Assembly: GCF_000499845.2 (NCBI RefSeq)
Contig: NC_023751.2
Coordinates: 26,856,455 to 26,920,454 of the forward strand
Source: Phaseolus vulgaris
Lineage: Eukaryota > Streptophyta > Magnoliopsida > Fabales > Fabaceae
DNA length: 64,000 nt
Direction of reading: 5' to 3'
The position numbers were made by a program, and so were the translations under genes. A model generated the notes under the pieces. That model saw only the letters and a program-made list of their open reading frames with translations, did no database searches and was not told where the DNA came from. This document shows positions 48,030-60,285 of this stretch, in pieces. Position 1 is the stretch's first letter. Each line of letters starts with the position of its first letter.

Positions 48030-48820
48030 CCGAAGCTAAGAAGTTAGAGAAGTGAGTTATCTGATTCCTCCTTTTTTTTCATGATTTGTGTTAAAAGGTC
48101 TGGATCCTAACATGCCTAAGAAGGTCACGACCTTCTTTGTCTTCTTGTAAGGATTGTTTTGTTTTTAAGTGGTTGTGCTATTAACTATTCCGTGGTTTGT
48201 TTGCTTGAGTGTCTGATTGAGGCAACCATCTGTTGCAGGGATGATTTTAGAAAAATGTTCAAGGAAGCTAATCCTTATTCAAAGGATGTTAAAAGGGAAT
48301 GCTAAGTTTGTTTAAGTTCGTCTTTGCTTTAACCAATTGAATTGGGGTTAGTATTCATTGGTTTTGTATTCGTTGTTGGGAAATTATATGCTAGGAAGTT
48401 GGTGAGAAGTGGAAGTCTATGAGTGACGAAGTACAAATGTTGCATCAAGGTTAGTGGCCATGAACTAGGTGCTGCTCATTTTGTAAATGGCTATCCTAAA
48501 ATCAAATTTAGTTGTTAGCCTTAAGACCACGGTTTCCAACGTAGAAACATTGAAATGGCTACCATTAATAATTTTAACTTATATTCTTTTTACATCTTTA
48601 AACAATATTTACTTTCTCTCTTACAGTTTTTTGTTGTACGTAAATTATTTGTATCATGTCTGTTGCTAGCAATTTGAAAATGGGGATATTATTACTTTTA
48701 TTATTCATTGTTTTGAATTTTGTTTTAATTGTCTGAAGGTTATTATATATGATCAAGTATGGAATGATGTTTGATTGTGGTCCCGAGTTAAAATACATGG
48801 CTAGCGAAAAAATTGAGGTA
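48030..48820 (+). pseudogene. HMG-box (HMGB6/7-like) gene fragment with introns, broken
   Basis: Exon-like pieces in order: VVEQAAEAKKLEK (about 48,013-48,051); DPNMPKKVTTFFVF at 48,103-48,147, then a good donor (ctt|gtaagg); after tgttgcag, DDFRKMFKEANPYSKDVKR at 48,241-48,297, running into a stop; after tgctag, EVGEKWKSMSDE near 48,398-48,433; and PELKYMASEKIE near 48,784-48,818 followed by gtatca. These match the plant HMG box (DP.KPKRP.TAFF.FMDDFRK.FKE..P..KDVK..GKEAGEKWKS...; AAELKAEY). Introns are kept, so it was copied as DNA, not from mRNA. Premature stops and substitution of the KRP core exclude a working DNA-bending protein. HMGB6/7 affinity is from memory. Confidence 0.7.
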
Positions 48821-49439
48821 TCATTATCCAATATATTTTCATTGTAAATTCATTATAGATATTACACTAAAGTATTAGATTGTAGGATTTATTTTTTTAT
48901 TATATTCTTCTTCTTAATATATTTAATCAGGCATTAATATATTAAAATATTTATTGGTGTCTTTTATTTTATAATTATAAACATTGAAAAATATTAACTT
49001 AAAATTATTTATTTTAGGCATAAGATATTGGAAGTGGTGTTTCACCACCTAATCAAGTAATATGATCAAGTGTTGGAAGCAAAATTGTTTAGAGATGAAC
49101 AAATATGTGTGTTTTAATTTTAAATTATGTATCAATAATTATTTGTGTTTTAATTTTCAATTATGTATAAACTTTTGAACAATTATGTGTTTTAATTTTC
49201 AATGCAATGAATGGATACTTATAACTTTATACAGTATTTAATTTTATTTATTACAAAAATATATTATATTTAGTTGAATTATGCAAACCAGATTATAAAA
49301 AAGTAATTGTTAAATTCTATTTATTTACAATTAAAATTAGGTTAGTTGAAAAGAGGTGGTGAAATCCTTTTCAATGAATTAAATTGCAACAGGTATAACT
49401 AACACTAATTACATATAAAAATCATCACTTTAAACAAAG

Positions 49440-49577
49440 TATTAAAGTGGCAGGTGTTGCGATGAGTAGCGTAAGACCGTCATATTAAACTTTGTGACGA
49501 CCAATTCTATGACCAATTCATAAACGCTAGTTCATACGAAAATCACTGCCATCGTATACAACGTTTTTTTTGTAGTG
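49440..49577. mobile_element. CACTA-type terminus downstream of the HMGB fragment
   Basis: It ends acgttttttttgtagtg at 49,577, that is CACTACAAAAAAAACGT in reverse. Subterminal words ttggtc/gaccaat and cgtcat/gacg repeat at about 49,485-49,530. The matching opposite end was not identified on the left, so whether this element contains the HMGB fragment is unproved. Confidence 0.45.
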
Positions 49578-50650
49578 TTTGTGCTTTCATTAAAGGGAGT
49601 TTTCGCCTTTTAATATTTAGGAGAATTGGTATGTCTTTTATTTGAAGGATAATCACCTCAAGAAAGACAATCACATCAGCAGAGGGTATAGTAATTGCTT
49701 TCTCTTGTGGTTGCTTAATGGGACTGTCTAATAGTCCACAACTCAGAGATGATCCTGATGAGTGGAAGGTCTTTCAGAAGCTTCTGACTCCTTTTTCTTA
49801 CGCTTGGATTGACATGCATTATATAAAAACCCTTAACATAAGGGATGCCAAAACCCTTAACAACAAACTTACATAAAAATCCTAATTATGTTATATTTAG
49901 AATATAAACCTAAAAATAAAATAACTAGGACCATATTTGAGCCAAAAACGATAATACAATATGGAACCTTACAACCAGTCAAAACTAATCAATTACATAT
50001 TTTATAGAAAAAATTAAACATTTCCCTCACACCTAAATTTTTTGTGTGTTTATTAATCTATTTACCTATATATGCACATATCTACATATACCTATGAAGA
50101 TTTACAAAAATTAAAATACAACTACAGTAACTTTTTGAAATTTTTATTTCATGCAAGATACCTATAAGCCTTCCTTTACCTAACAACGAATTTTTTTTGC
50201 TTGTCTATTACTTTGCTACTTTTACTAATAAACTAGGAATGTTTCTCATGCAGTTTCCATGAATAGCATACCATAAATATATAAAGAATATTTGTCTTTC
50301 CCTACTATACCTACTCGTATCTAAGATATACAGAGATTGTCACAACATAATAATATAAAATCCAACCAAACTGGATGCGCCTTTACAACTCAAATATCTA
50401 TGTAGAATATTAGTTTGGGTAAAGTTATTCCTAGAGTACCATAAGTCTTATGGTACTTACCAGAAACAAAACTATCACATCGTCATCATCACATCTTGAG
50501 ATGGACCCATAAACCATTAGAACTGTTAAATCACATATAAAGACTCTCCTTCAAACATATGAGGAGAATCTCCAAAATTCAATATCTGACATGTAAAACA
50601 AATTTGATAAGAATTTGAAGCTCTTGTGGGACCAACATCGGACCAAAGTA
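49578..50650. other. Intergenic, nothing recognised
   Basis: AT-rich without frames or repeats that I can name. Confidence 0.35.
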
Positions 50651-50654
50651 ATGT

Positions 50655-51095
50655 GAATTCGTTTGAAAATAAACGACCATCACAATAATACAAATTTATT
50701 TGAAAATAAATGACCATCACATTAAATCAAAGTAGTAGGAACTCAATTAAAAATAAACGACTATCACACTAATTCGAAGATATTTGAAAATATATGATAA
50801 TCACATAAGATCAAAGTAGTATGAAGTCATTTGAAAATTAATGACCATCACAGTAATCCAAAGTCATTTGAAAATAAATTACTATCACAGTAATTTGAAG
50901 TTGTTTGAAAATAAATGACCATCACAGTAATCTAAAGTTGTTTGAAAATAAACAACCATTACATTGAATCAAAATAGTACAAATTCGTTTGAAAATAAAC
51001 GACGATCACGGTAACTCGAAGTTGTTTGAAAATAAATTATCATCACATCAAATTAATACAATCCGACAAATCATTTGAAAATAAGCGACCATTTC
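50655..51095 (+). repeat. Minisatellite, about 11 units of 35-50 bp
   Basis: The core tttgaaaataaa(c/t)gaccatcac recurs at about 50,662, 50,699, 50,740, 50,781, 50,830, 50,868, 50,908, 50,941, 50,983, 51,027 and 51,074, with linkers like agtaatc(c/t)(g/a)aagttg. Units differ by substitutions and small length changes. No coding use is evident. Confidence 0.75.
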
Positions 51096-51589
51096 AAAGT
51101 AATCTAACCCATAATAAATAAAATATCATCATATTAAATAATTCAATGAACACTTGCGAAACACATTGATTTGAGTCAAAATCATTTTGTTTATAAAACT
51201 CAACCAAGTCAATTAGGTCCTTAAAGACGTTCAAAATTGAATCAAAGGTAATGGCTAATAAATGTATGTTACATTCATAATATAACATTGCAAGTTTTAG
51301 TCATCAACTAATTATCCATTGACGACATCCTTAGCTAAATAAGAAATGAACAAATTCAGCTCCATGAAAGGTCACAAAACAACAACTCTAAAAGATTGTT
51401 GTGAAAATACAACTTCAAAATTAAATACTCGAGTAGAACATTAAACTTGTTCATTCCTCAAATCGATCTACTTGAACCTCATTTATGGATTTTGAGCTTG
51501 GAGACTTATATACTTACCTATATATGAGATATACAGATATGTATTGGAGCATAATAATATAAAATTCAATCAAATCGAATGCACTATAT

Positions 51590-51606
51590 AAATCATATAT
51601 GTGTGT

Positions 51607-51646
<40 letters not shown>

Positions 51647-51680
51647 ATATATATGTATGTATATATGTTGTTATATTTGA
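51590..51680. repeat. (AT)n microsatellite with TG interruptions
   Basis: A near-pure (AT)n run at 51,609-51,642 flanked by tatgtgtgtgg and tatatgtatgt words. Confidence 0.85.
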
Positions 51681-51699
51681 TTGAATGACAAATATTCAG

Positions 51700-52440
51700 T
51701 AATCAATTATATCTTTATTTATTTTAAATATCTTTTGGAATATTTCAGCCTAGGTACATGAGCCTACAAATACAGATCAATCCTATGAGAAGTACTCATT
51801 CAATTCTCTTATTCACTTTTATACTCGTATATTTTATAATTTGTGTAGCTCTTACTGATTTGAGCATCGAGAAATCTTCTACAGGTGACCTCTCCTCGAA
51901 CTTCATTAATAACTCAACGATTAATTCTTGGAGGTATAAACTTGACTTCATAGGAATACCATTTTTTCCACCTTGTGAAAGTTGTGCTCCTTTCCGACAA
52001 GAATATTTTATAGCCCTCATTCTAGCTTTACCCAATAGTTCCACATCACTTAGGAGTCAAGACCATGTGAAATTTAAATACACATTCCTCCATTAACCCT
52101 TCGAGATGCCTTTTAAGGACAAACTCGTGACAGAGCTTTGAGTATCAAAGTGGACAATACTCAAATGTAGTGATTGGTCCTAACAACGTTATCTCAACGA
52201 ACTTAAGGTTGGAACATTTATGTCATATGTGGAAATGGAAAAATGGTTCAAAAGCGAACCTTCATTCCCTTAACCCTCAACTTAGGAAATGGAAAACTTG
52301 TTCCAGTACACACAATAACCTCACATCGCTTAGAAGTTGAGGCTGGGAGAAATTTAAATATATATCTCTCTCTTAACCCTCTGAGACATCGTTAAAAAAA
52401 ACTATAATAGAGTTGTAAACTCTAAAGTGGATCTTTATAA
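51700..52440 (+). repeat. Two related repeat segments, possible LTR remnants
   Basis: Segments at about 52,034-52,180 and 52,318-52,440 share cacatc(a/g)cttag.agt, gaaatttaaata and ttaaccct(t/c)(c/t)gaga words, then a tctaaagtgga/tcaaagtgga phrase. Spacing of 285 bp and the opening (c)cacatcgctta suggest LTRs of another small retroelement, but no primer site or duplication was found. The 112-codon frame at 51,758-52,096 runs into the first segment, has an N-terminal hydrophobic stretch and no recognisable family; I do not call it a gene. Confidence 0.4.
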
Positions 52441-52444
52441 CATC

Positions 52445-53329
52445 CACTATTTAAACATGACTATAAAGTTTAATAAAAATATAAGTTGTTAATGTATACG
52501 ACAATGGTTGGTTTGAGAACCTTCATTGTATATCACACACAATAATAGTTTGGAACTACGATAATCATGGTATGTGAAGATATAAGGACAATTCCAAACC
52601 ATCATTGAAATCTCAACACCTTTATCAATGATGGTTGAAAAACTATTTGTTTAGACCTTTATTTTCACTATAGACATATGATGTTTTCATACAAATATAA
52701 GTTGTTATCATTTTAATGTCATAGTTCCCAACATTAAAGCTTTTAGGATGGATGGAAAAAGGAGTTATTTGATTCGTTTTGTTAAAAATTGTACGAAGTT
52801 AAACACTCATAATTATAAGTCTTTAATATGTATAAATACTACACATGAAATGTCAACTAGAGAAAAACAAATACATATTTCTTATTTTCATGAAAATCTG
52901 AAGGAATTTATAACCAAAGAGTAAAAACAAATATAGGAAAAAGCATACAATTTTTAGATAAGTAAAATGGTATATATATTAAATATGCCAAAAAAAAAGT
53001 TGTGAATGGATAATTTTTGTGTGTTATAAAGTAAATCACAATTAAAACTTTCATGCAATGTCTAGTTAATGATATATACATTAGAACTTCTCACAAACAT
53101 GTTATACAATAAAAGCTGAGAAGAAATATGCAAGCATCTCTTGAATCATGTGTAAATGAAAGAGTAATAAGCACATGTCCTATAGAAGTGACATGAATTC
53201 CGATTGACATAAACTCTAACTCCAACACCATTTTTATAATTTTCCAAAGCATTATTTTGTCTCACGAAAAGGCCTTTAGTTTAAAAATCATACAAGGCAA
53301 ATAAGGTCCTATAATCAGAAGACGTAACT
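52445..53329. other. 3' flank of the RING gene
   Basis: AT-rich. No gene found; any 3' untranslated region of the minus-strand gene at 53,330 would lie here. Confidence 0.35.
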
Positions 53330-56300
53330 TTAAGTAGAAGTTTGATCTGTCTCGTGTATATTTGCCATGATAGTCTCAAAAGACTGTTGAAACTCGTAAG
53401 GGATATCTGATAGAGCATTAAGATCAAGATTAGGAAATACTGAGCAACGACATCGAGGACAACTCACATTAAGCCGAAGCCACACATCTATACATTCAAC
53501 ATGGAAATTGTGAGAACAGGGCAAGCCACGAACCTACACCACATAAGTCAAAAATTATTTTAAATTTATCGTATAATATTATATATTGCATCTCAATTTT
53601 GTTATATATTAAAAATATGACATGCACACTTCACTAGAGTTAGTCATAAATTAAAGATGTGATTCTTCATAAATGATTAAATCAAGGTTAAATACATGTT
53701 TTGTTTTTATACTACAATACGAAATTGGTTTTTGTCCATAGTTTAAATTTTAGAATTCTTGAATACTTATAGTAAGTAAATTATTAAAATATTTTTTACT
53801 AGTGTTTTTTTTATGTAACAAACGATTATTATAATATTATAACATTATAACATTTATGACATAAGTCAGCATGAAATATTTTAACATCATAATCCACACT
53901 AAAAATCCGTTTGTCACATAAAAACAAATTGACAATGACTCTTTCTAATAATTTCCTTACAAGTACTAAGGAGACCTAAAAATTTGGACTAAAAACGAAA
54001 ATTAATTTCATGTGAAAGTACATGAAAAAAAACAGATATAACCCTTAAATCAATACTTAAATATATTTGAAATCTTCAATATTTAATCAACTTGTTTAGA
54101 GCTAGATATATTTTCCTTTATATTGGATATTTAATAAATTAAACATTTGATTTAAGTACCTAAATAACCTTATTTGTATTTATTTAGGTCCCTTGAATAG
54201 TTTTAGATTTCTCTTTTGTTCCCTAAATATTTTGGTAGCAATTGATATGTTTTGCATCAAATGATGACATATAATGTTAATATAGGTAATGCAATAGAGT
54301 TAATATATATATGACACATGCAACAACTTAAAATAAATAATAAAACTTGTACAGCTAGCAACAAGGACTTAAACCAAAATGTTTAATTTGTTAGAAAGAA
54401 TTTTTTGTTAGGTACTTAATAAAAATAACTCATATTTAAATATGAAACATATTAAGAATATTTTTTTTCTATTATAGAATAAGGCCACATAGGTATTCAT
54501 ATGGAACAAAACGTATACCTGATTTCCTACACAAAACTCTTCTAAGCAGATGAGGCATTCATTGCAATTAGTAGGAACCACATTTATCGTAAATGTTGCA
54601 AGTTCTTGAATTGAAGATTCAATTGCGTCTTTCTGTATAGAAAAAAAAAATATCTATCAGTAATCAAACTAAAAATAAATATACAAAAAGTATATATTTT
54701 AAAAGGATATTCAAATAAGACATAAACATGATGCACAAATAATCCTAGTGCATTATTAAAAAAAAAACAAGGCAACTAGTGACATGAATAATTCATAAAA
54801 AAATCAAGTTACAAATTTTGTTAACTAGTGTGCTTGTCATGATAAAGCATTTTTTAGCTTGACATTTAATTACATATTTATGTTTCACAATATTCTTAAC
54901 TTGTGTTCAAGACATTTAGAAGTATAAGCTAAAATAACCTGGGTTTGATTTAGGTAACATCCACGATGAAATGTAACATTTTGGGTCATGCTCCTTGATT
55001 CTTGACTTGCAGCTTCAAATACCCAATCAAGGTACTTGGATCATTTCAATTAGAATCTAGCAATAAATAACAATAATTGTTATCAATCCTATAGTGTAAG
55101 TTTAGGAGAACATTTAAGGGGTGTTTAGTTAGTTTGTATTTTTAATAGTCAAGAATGATGTCTCTCAACTAGAGTATTTAGTTTAGTCATAAACAATAGT
55201 TGTTGGTCGAGTTGTTTTGTCTTTTTTCAATCATAAGTGTCATTTTTATACTTTATATGTTCTCTTTACCCTTTTGTATCTGGTTTTGTTTTCTGACTTT
55301 TTTAATATTAAATGAATTTTTTATTTAAGGTCAATTTCTATTATTTCAACTATTATAATAATATGAGGAGAAAATAATGGGATTGTTATATTGAATGTTT
55401 ACTATTATTTAAGATTGTTTCCCCATTGACTTTATATTCTCATTCACAAGAGTCTAAAAACTATTCGGACCCAACTTATGATACCATAATTTTCATTTTC
55501 ACATTGTTTCCTTTTTCTATTCTCTTCATAAATTCTTAACAAAATGAAAAAAAATAACAATGTAGTAATTGTAAAGATGATAAATCAAGTTATCAATTGA
55601 AAATAAAATCATGAAAATGAATCAAACAACTCTTACATTGCTAAGGATTTATATGGACACTGTAAATACAACTTTGTTGAAATGACAATACACCATTAAA
55701 ATAAAAGTATTCTTTCAAGCCTTTAGAAAGAATATAGTACAACACCATATTTACTTCATAGTTTGAAGGTAATCCCACAAAAATTGTAAAAGATAATATT
55801 GAGTTGTATGAAATAATGAGATTTGTAATAAAAGTTTATATACCTCAAATTTTATAACATTGTTACAACACAATATGATGTTATGCTTAATAAAATGTTA
55901 ATAAAGATAACTAGCAAGATAACCAATAATAAATTTGAGAGAAAAAAACTATTTAACAAACAAATTCATCAATTGTGGGTTCATCATTTTAAACATAATT
56001 AAGTTCATAAGAATAAAATGTCATTATGATTTCAAAATAAAGAAAAGACTAAATGAGACGAATGCTTCGTAGACTCATCATATTTCCACTAAAATACTAT
56101 ATTTCTAATTGTTTTGAACATTAACAAAAACAAATTTAACATAAATGAAAATTCAAGAAAAACAAAAATAGTAGAATCATTTATTGTTCACTCCTTTCAA
56201 AGGAAAAAAGAGGAAAGGAAATTATTCTGATGTGATTCAATATGTCAATTAGGAGAATAGTTCCCTTAAGGGATGGAGTTTTCATGTTTTATTAACCATA

Positions 56301-58557
56301 CTCTAATATAAAAACACAATAAAGATAAAATTTACCCCAAATGCAGATATATGGATACTCTCTGTAGCATTTAACACATGTATTTGTCTTCGTTTCAACC
56401 ACTACACATAATTCAAAGAAACAAAAGTGAAAAAAAAAACAAAAGTAGAGAAAAAAAAAACAAAATAGTTGATAGGTTATCATAAAGGAGAAAAACATTG
56501 CATGCAAAAAAGAAAAATAAAATATGTACCATGAAAAATGAAAACAAGTCATGAAAACATGTAATGAATAATAACAGAGAAACACTAACCTTCCCTAGTG
56601 CCACACAAGCAATACAAAGAAGTCCACAATAGCTAAAAACTAACCAAATAAGGAAGCTCCATTTTTGACCCCCTCTAGACAACTGTACATAACCTTTGGA
56701 GTAAGCATCTTAAACATGTTTGCAAAATCAAAATGTAGCATTAAGGATTAAAAATAGAGGAAAAACATACACAAGTTTTAGTGTTGCTAAACCATAAGGT
56801 ACCAATTATTGTCCAAGCCCAAAGAAATGGATAGAAAAGGAATGCAAGGATTGAAAGTACAATCACTCTTCCATAAAAATAAGCACATCTCTGTGGCCAT
56901 CCAAAATCTCTAAAAACACAACCAAATAAGAAAAATATAAGCAATTGAACTAGTAATAGGATTTTTAAATTACTAAAATACTATAACTATTTCATGAAAT
57001 TTTGTTGAACAAAATTAAGTTAGTTGTGACATGAATGAGGTTGAATTTGAGTGTTCATATTTTATAGTCAATTTTTTTTAATCGATAATAAATAATATAT
57101 TAAATAGGATTATTTGAGGTACTAAAAAAGATGTATCAGAAATTTTGTACAAAATCCATCTGAGTCTACAATTGACTCAATCCATCTATACCAAATCATG
57201 AAATTGTACTTCCTAAACTTTGGAGTGTTGATTTTAAATTTGAACCTACTCATGTAAAACTCAAAAAAAATGGAATACATAAATTTTTATATATATAATA
57301 AATTTTCATAAAATCAAGTTGAGAGGACTCTATTTAAAAAAAAAAAAAACTTATCCAATATCACAATATACTTCTATCCTAATATGTTATTGGTGTTGTG
57401 AAATGTAATTTTATCAAATGGCTACACTACTTCAACAACTTTATAATGGTGCAATAAGTAATATTTAATATCCATATTGAACTCAACAACATAACATTAG
57501 TATTACATAGACTATATCACCAACAATTTATAAGGTAATGTTGTGATTAAGACTTGTACAAGGAAGTCACTTACAACATGAAAATACCAAACAACTTCTT
57601 GTATATATGATCAATTTATTACACTAACTTTTTATCCAATATCACAATATACTTCTATCCTAACATGTTATTGGTGTTGTAAAATGTAATTTTAGCAAAT
57701 GGCTACACTACTTCAACAACTTTATAATGGTGCAATAAGTAATATTTAATATACATATTGAACTAAAAAACATAACATTAGTATTATACAAACTATATCA
57801 CCAACAATTTATAAGGTAATGTTGTGATTAAGACATGTACAATGATGTCACTTACAACATGAAAATACCAAACAACTTCTTGTATATATGATCAATTTAT
57901 TACACTAACTTCTTTATTCAATTTGAAAGTAGTCCAAGAAAATAAAAACATTAAAAGTTGAAAGAGTATAAGGTCTTACAAACCCATTCCTGAAGCAAGT
58001 CCATTATCAATGAACATCAAAAGTCGGAAAGTGAAAACAACAGTGTAATCAACCTGAATCATCACATCAAATAAATAAAACCATAACTTGTAAGTTAAAA
58101 AATACAGCTTATCAAGAAATTAAAAAATAAAATTAGCATTGATAATAAAGAACCTCACCACAGTCCATATATGCAAAGGGCATGTACAAGATTGGTATAA
58201 CTTCCAATTAATTACCACAATAGCTCTATGAATCAAAATTGTTAAAGAAAACATAGTGACCAAAAAAAGTTGCAAAAACATTATTTGTGTTAATTGTTTC
58301 TGACAATAATTAAGAACATAGAAGAATTAATCAATCATTCGAAAACAATCAATCATTCGAAAACAAGGAGGAATGAATAAAAGGGGGAGTTTAAAGGATA
58401 CATGTTGGTGAAGAGCACAGACAGGAAAAACCCATCAAACCTGCGTGCAATCGATTTGCTTTTGTTAAAATTGAGACACAATTGGATGATAAAAAGAAGA
58501 TGATGAAGAAAGAAGGATTGAGACAAACCATTTGAAACTAACTCCTGTAATTGCCAT
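53330..58557 (-). pseudogene. SIS3: SIS3-type membrane RING-H2 E3 ligase gene, frameshifted in exon 8
   Basis: Ten exons: 58,557-58,529; 58,440-58,402; 58,225-58,159; 58,053-57,980; 56,909-56,771; 56,682-56,590; 56,401-56,336; 55,056-54,939; 54,632-54,519; 53,533-53,330. Exons 1-7 join in frame (169 codons) and match Arabidopsis SIS3 as I remember it: MAITGVSFKW, VINWKLYQSCTCPLHIWTV, VDYTVVFTFRLLMFIDNGLA, VIVLSILAFLFYPFLWAWTI, WSFLIWLVFSYCGLLCIA and WLKRRQIHVL, with several membrane helices. Exon 8 is 118 nt, not 117: an extra T after the IQVP codons makes a TGA at 55,029-55,027 and puts DWVFEAASQE out of frame. Exons 9-10 keep a complete RING-H2 ([17 protein letters not shown]), but the C-terminus is short and unlike SIS3. 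SIS3 is a ubiquitin ligase in sugar response. The predicted product stops at about 178 aa without a RING. Confidence 0.8.
57351..57912 (-). repeat. 281-bp tandem duplication in intron 4 of the RING gene
   Basis: Unit 1 (57,351-57,631) and unit 2 (57,632-57,912) both begin ttatccaatatcacaatata and end near ttacactaactt. I count about 12 differences over 281 bp, so roughly 96% identity by eye. Non-coding. Confidence 0.85.
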
Positions 58558-58699
58558 GGTTGGTGAAGGAAAAACCCTATAAAAATGAAACAGTGTTGCA
58601 TCCAACAATCGTGGTTACGTGAATGTGAGCGATGCATGAGTATTGAAATTACGATAGGGTAAAATTGGATTGAGATTCTTCATGAAATTAAACATCAAA

Positions 58700-59733
58700 G
58701 AAGAAGAAGAAGCAACAATGGAGAGAAAGTGTGTAATGTAGATCTTAACTGAACTGTACTCATTGTTTTATTGGTTAATTATCCACAAGAAATTGGATTT
58801 GATTTCTACAATTTTTTATAATAAAAATAAAAAAAAAGAAAAATAAATTTCAGAAATGACGAAGTCAAAGGAAACAGACAAAAAAAATTGTAATTGGATA
58901 TTATATCAATAATATGAAAGATAAACAAATAAAAATTATGATATAAATATATATATATATATATATATAATGAATAAAGATAAAATTAGTGTTAAAAGTA
59001 TAATTTGACATTGTTTTTCAATCATTTAAAAACGGGTGTTTATATATTTACGAAAATTGGTCATTTGTGTGAAAGTTTTCTTTTTTGTAATGGTTGGAGT
59101 TCCACCAACAAAACTTCATATTAAAATTAACATTATTAAGAGCTTAGGAGTGATAAATCTAGAAATGACAGAAAACATTTTAAACAATTAATTACTACTT
59201 TAATTAATTACAACAATTATGTTTTTTAAAAAATAAATAGTAAATGTTTGAAGCTAAGCTATTATTGAAAACATTACTTGATATAAAATGTTTTAAGTTC
59301 TTTGTGTGTGCATGGTGCTTTTTGCAACATTGAAATTATAGTGAAAATCTGAATTGAGTATTAAATATCCAACCAAAATAAAATTATTAAGAAATTTGAT
59401 ATTTCTCCTTACATACTCTTTTTTTCTTTCTTAAAAAGTGGAATTGCTTCTGTTTTTTCTACTATAAGTGTAAAAGAATGTGAGCATTAATTTCAGTGAA
59501 GGAACTTCACTCTCATAATTGATTTGATTAAAAAAAGTTAATAAAGTTTGCTAAAGGTTTCCAAATACTCTTGATTCGCAATTTTTATCACCCTAATTTC
59601 TTTCTTCCAATTTTGATCCTTATATTTTAAAAAGTTTACAAGTTTTCTTACACTTATTTCTTTTATGTTGGATTAATTAACTAAGCTTAATATATTCATT
59701 TAGGGTACCATCAAGAAATAATTTTATCACTCA

Positions 59734-59775
<42 letters not shown>

Positions 59776-59929
59776 AAACCTATGTAGAACTCACAATTAA
59801 ACTAAAATTATGGGTTTTCTAACAATACAAAAAAAAATGAAGAAAACAAATCGTAGATTTGAAATTTGAAAATCAAAATCAACATTACAAACAAGAAAAT
59901 TCAATCAAATTTAGAAAAAAAAAACTATT
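58700..59929. other. Upstream flank of the RING gene, AT-rich
   Basis: Contains the putative promoter side of the minus-strand gene, (AT)n at about 58,948-58,969 and (AT)n at 59,739-59,772. An upstream ATG at 58,637 opens an out-of-frame reading frame that overlaps the main start. No other gene seen. Confidence 0.4.
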
Positions 59930-60285
59930 ACTAAATTAACTAAATTAGATATTGATTTAGAAACTAAAAAATTATTGATATCTAAAGTGATTTCTATTAT
60001 TAATAAAAAAATAAAAAATAATTTTTAGATTTAGTTACTAATATTTTAGATTCTAAATTGGTTTTCGAAAGATTAATAAAGAATAATTTAGAATATAAAA
60101 TAATAAGTAATAGATAAGAGTTAGATATCAATTTAAAAATTATTTTATAAATTTTAATTAATAATAAAAATTAATTTAGATACTAATAATTTTTTTAGTT
60201 TATAAAATAGTCTTTAATATACTTAAATAGTTACTAATTATTTTATTCTATAAAATTAGTTTTTATTTAATAGTTTTCTTATATG
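59930..60285. mobile_element. Non-autonomous CACTA-type element, second copy
   Basis: Collinear with 27,770-28,173: shared words include aaaaaattattgatatct/aaaaaattattaatatt, tttctattattaat, agttactaatattttagat and tactaataatttttttag. The right end tagttttcttatatg is a worn TTTTCTTATAGTG. The left terminus is too changed to place exactly. Confidence 0.5.

Noticed and set aside
51758..52096. 112-codon plus-strand frame with a hydrophobic N-terminus, possible small secreted protein
   Set aside because: The second half lies in a repeat segment that recurs at 52.3 kb, and there is no family resemblance. Not supported as a gene.
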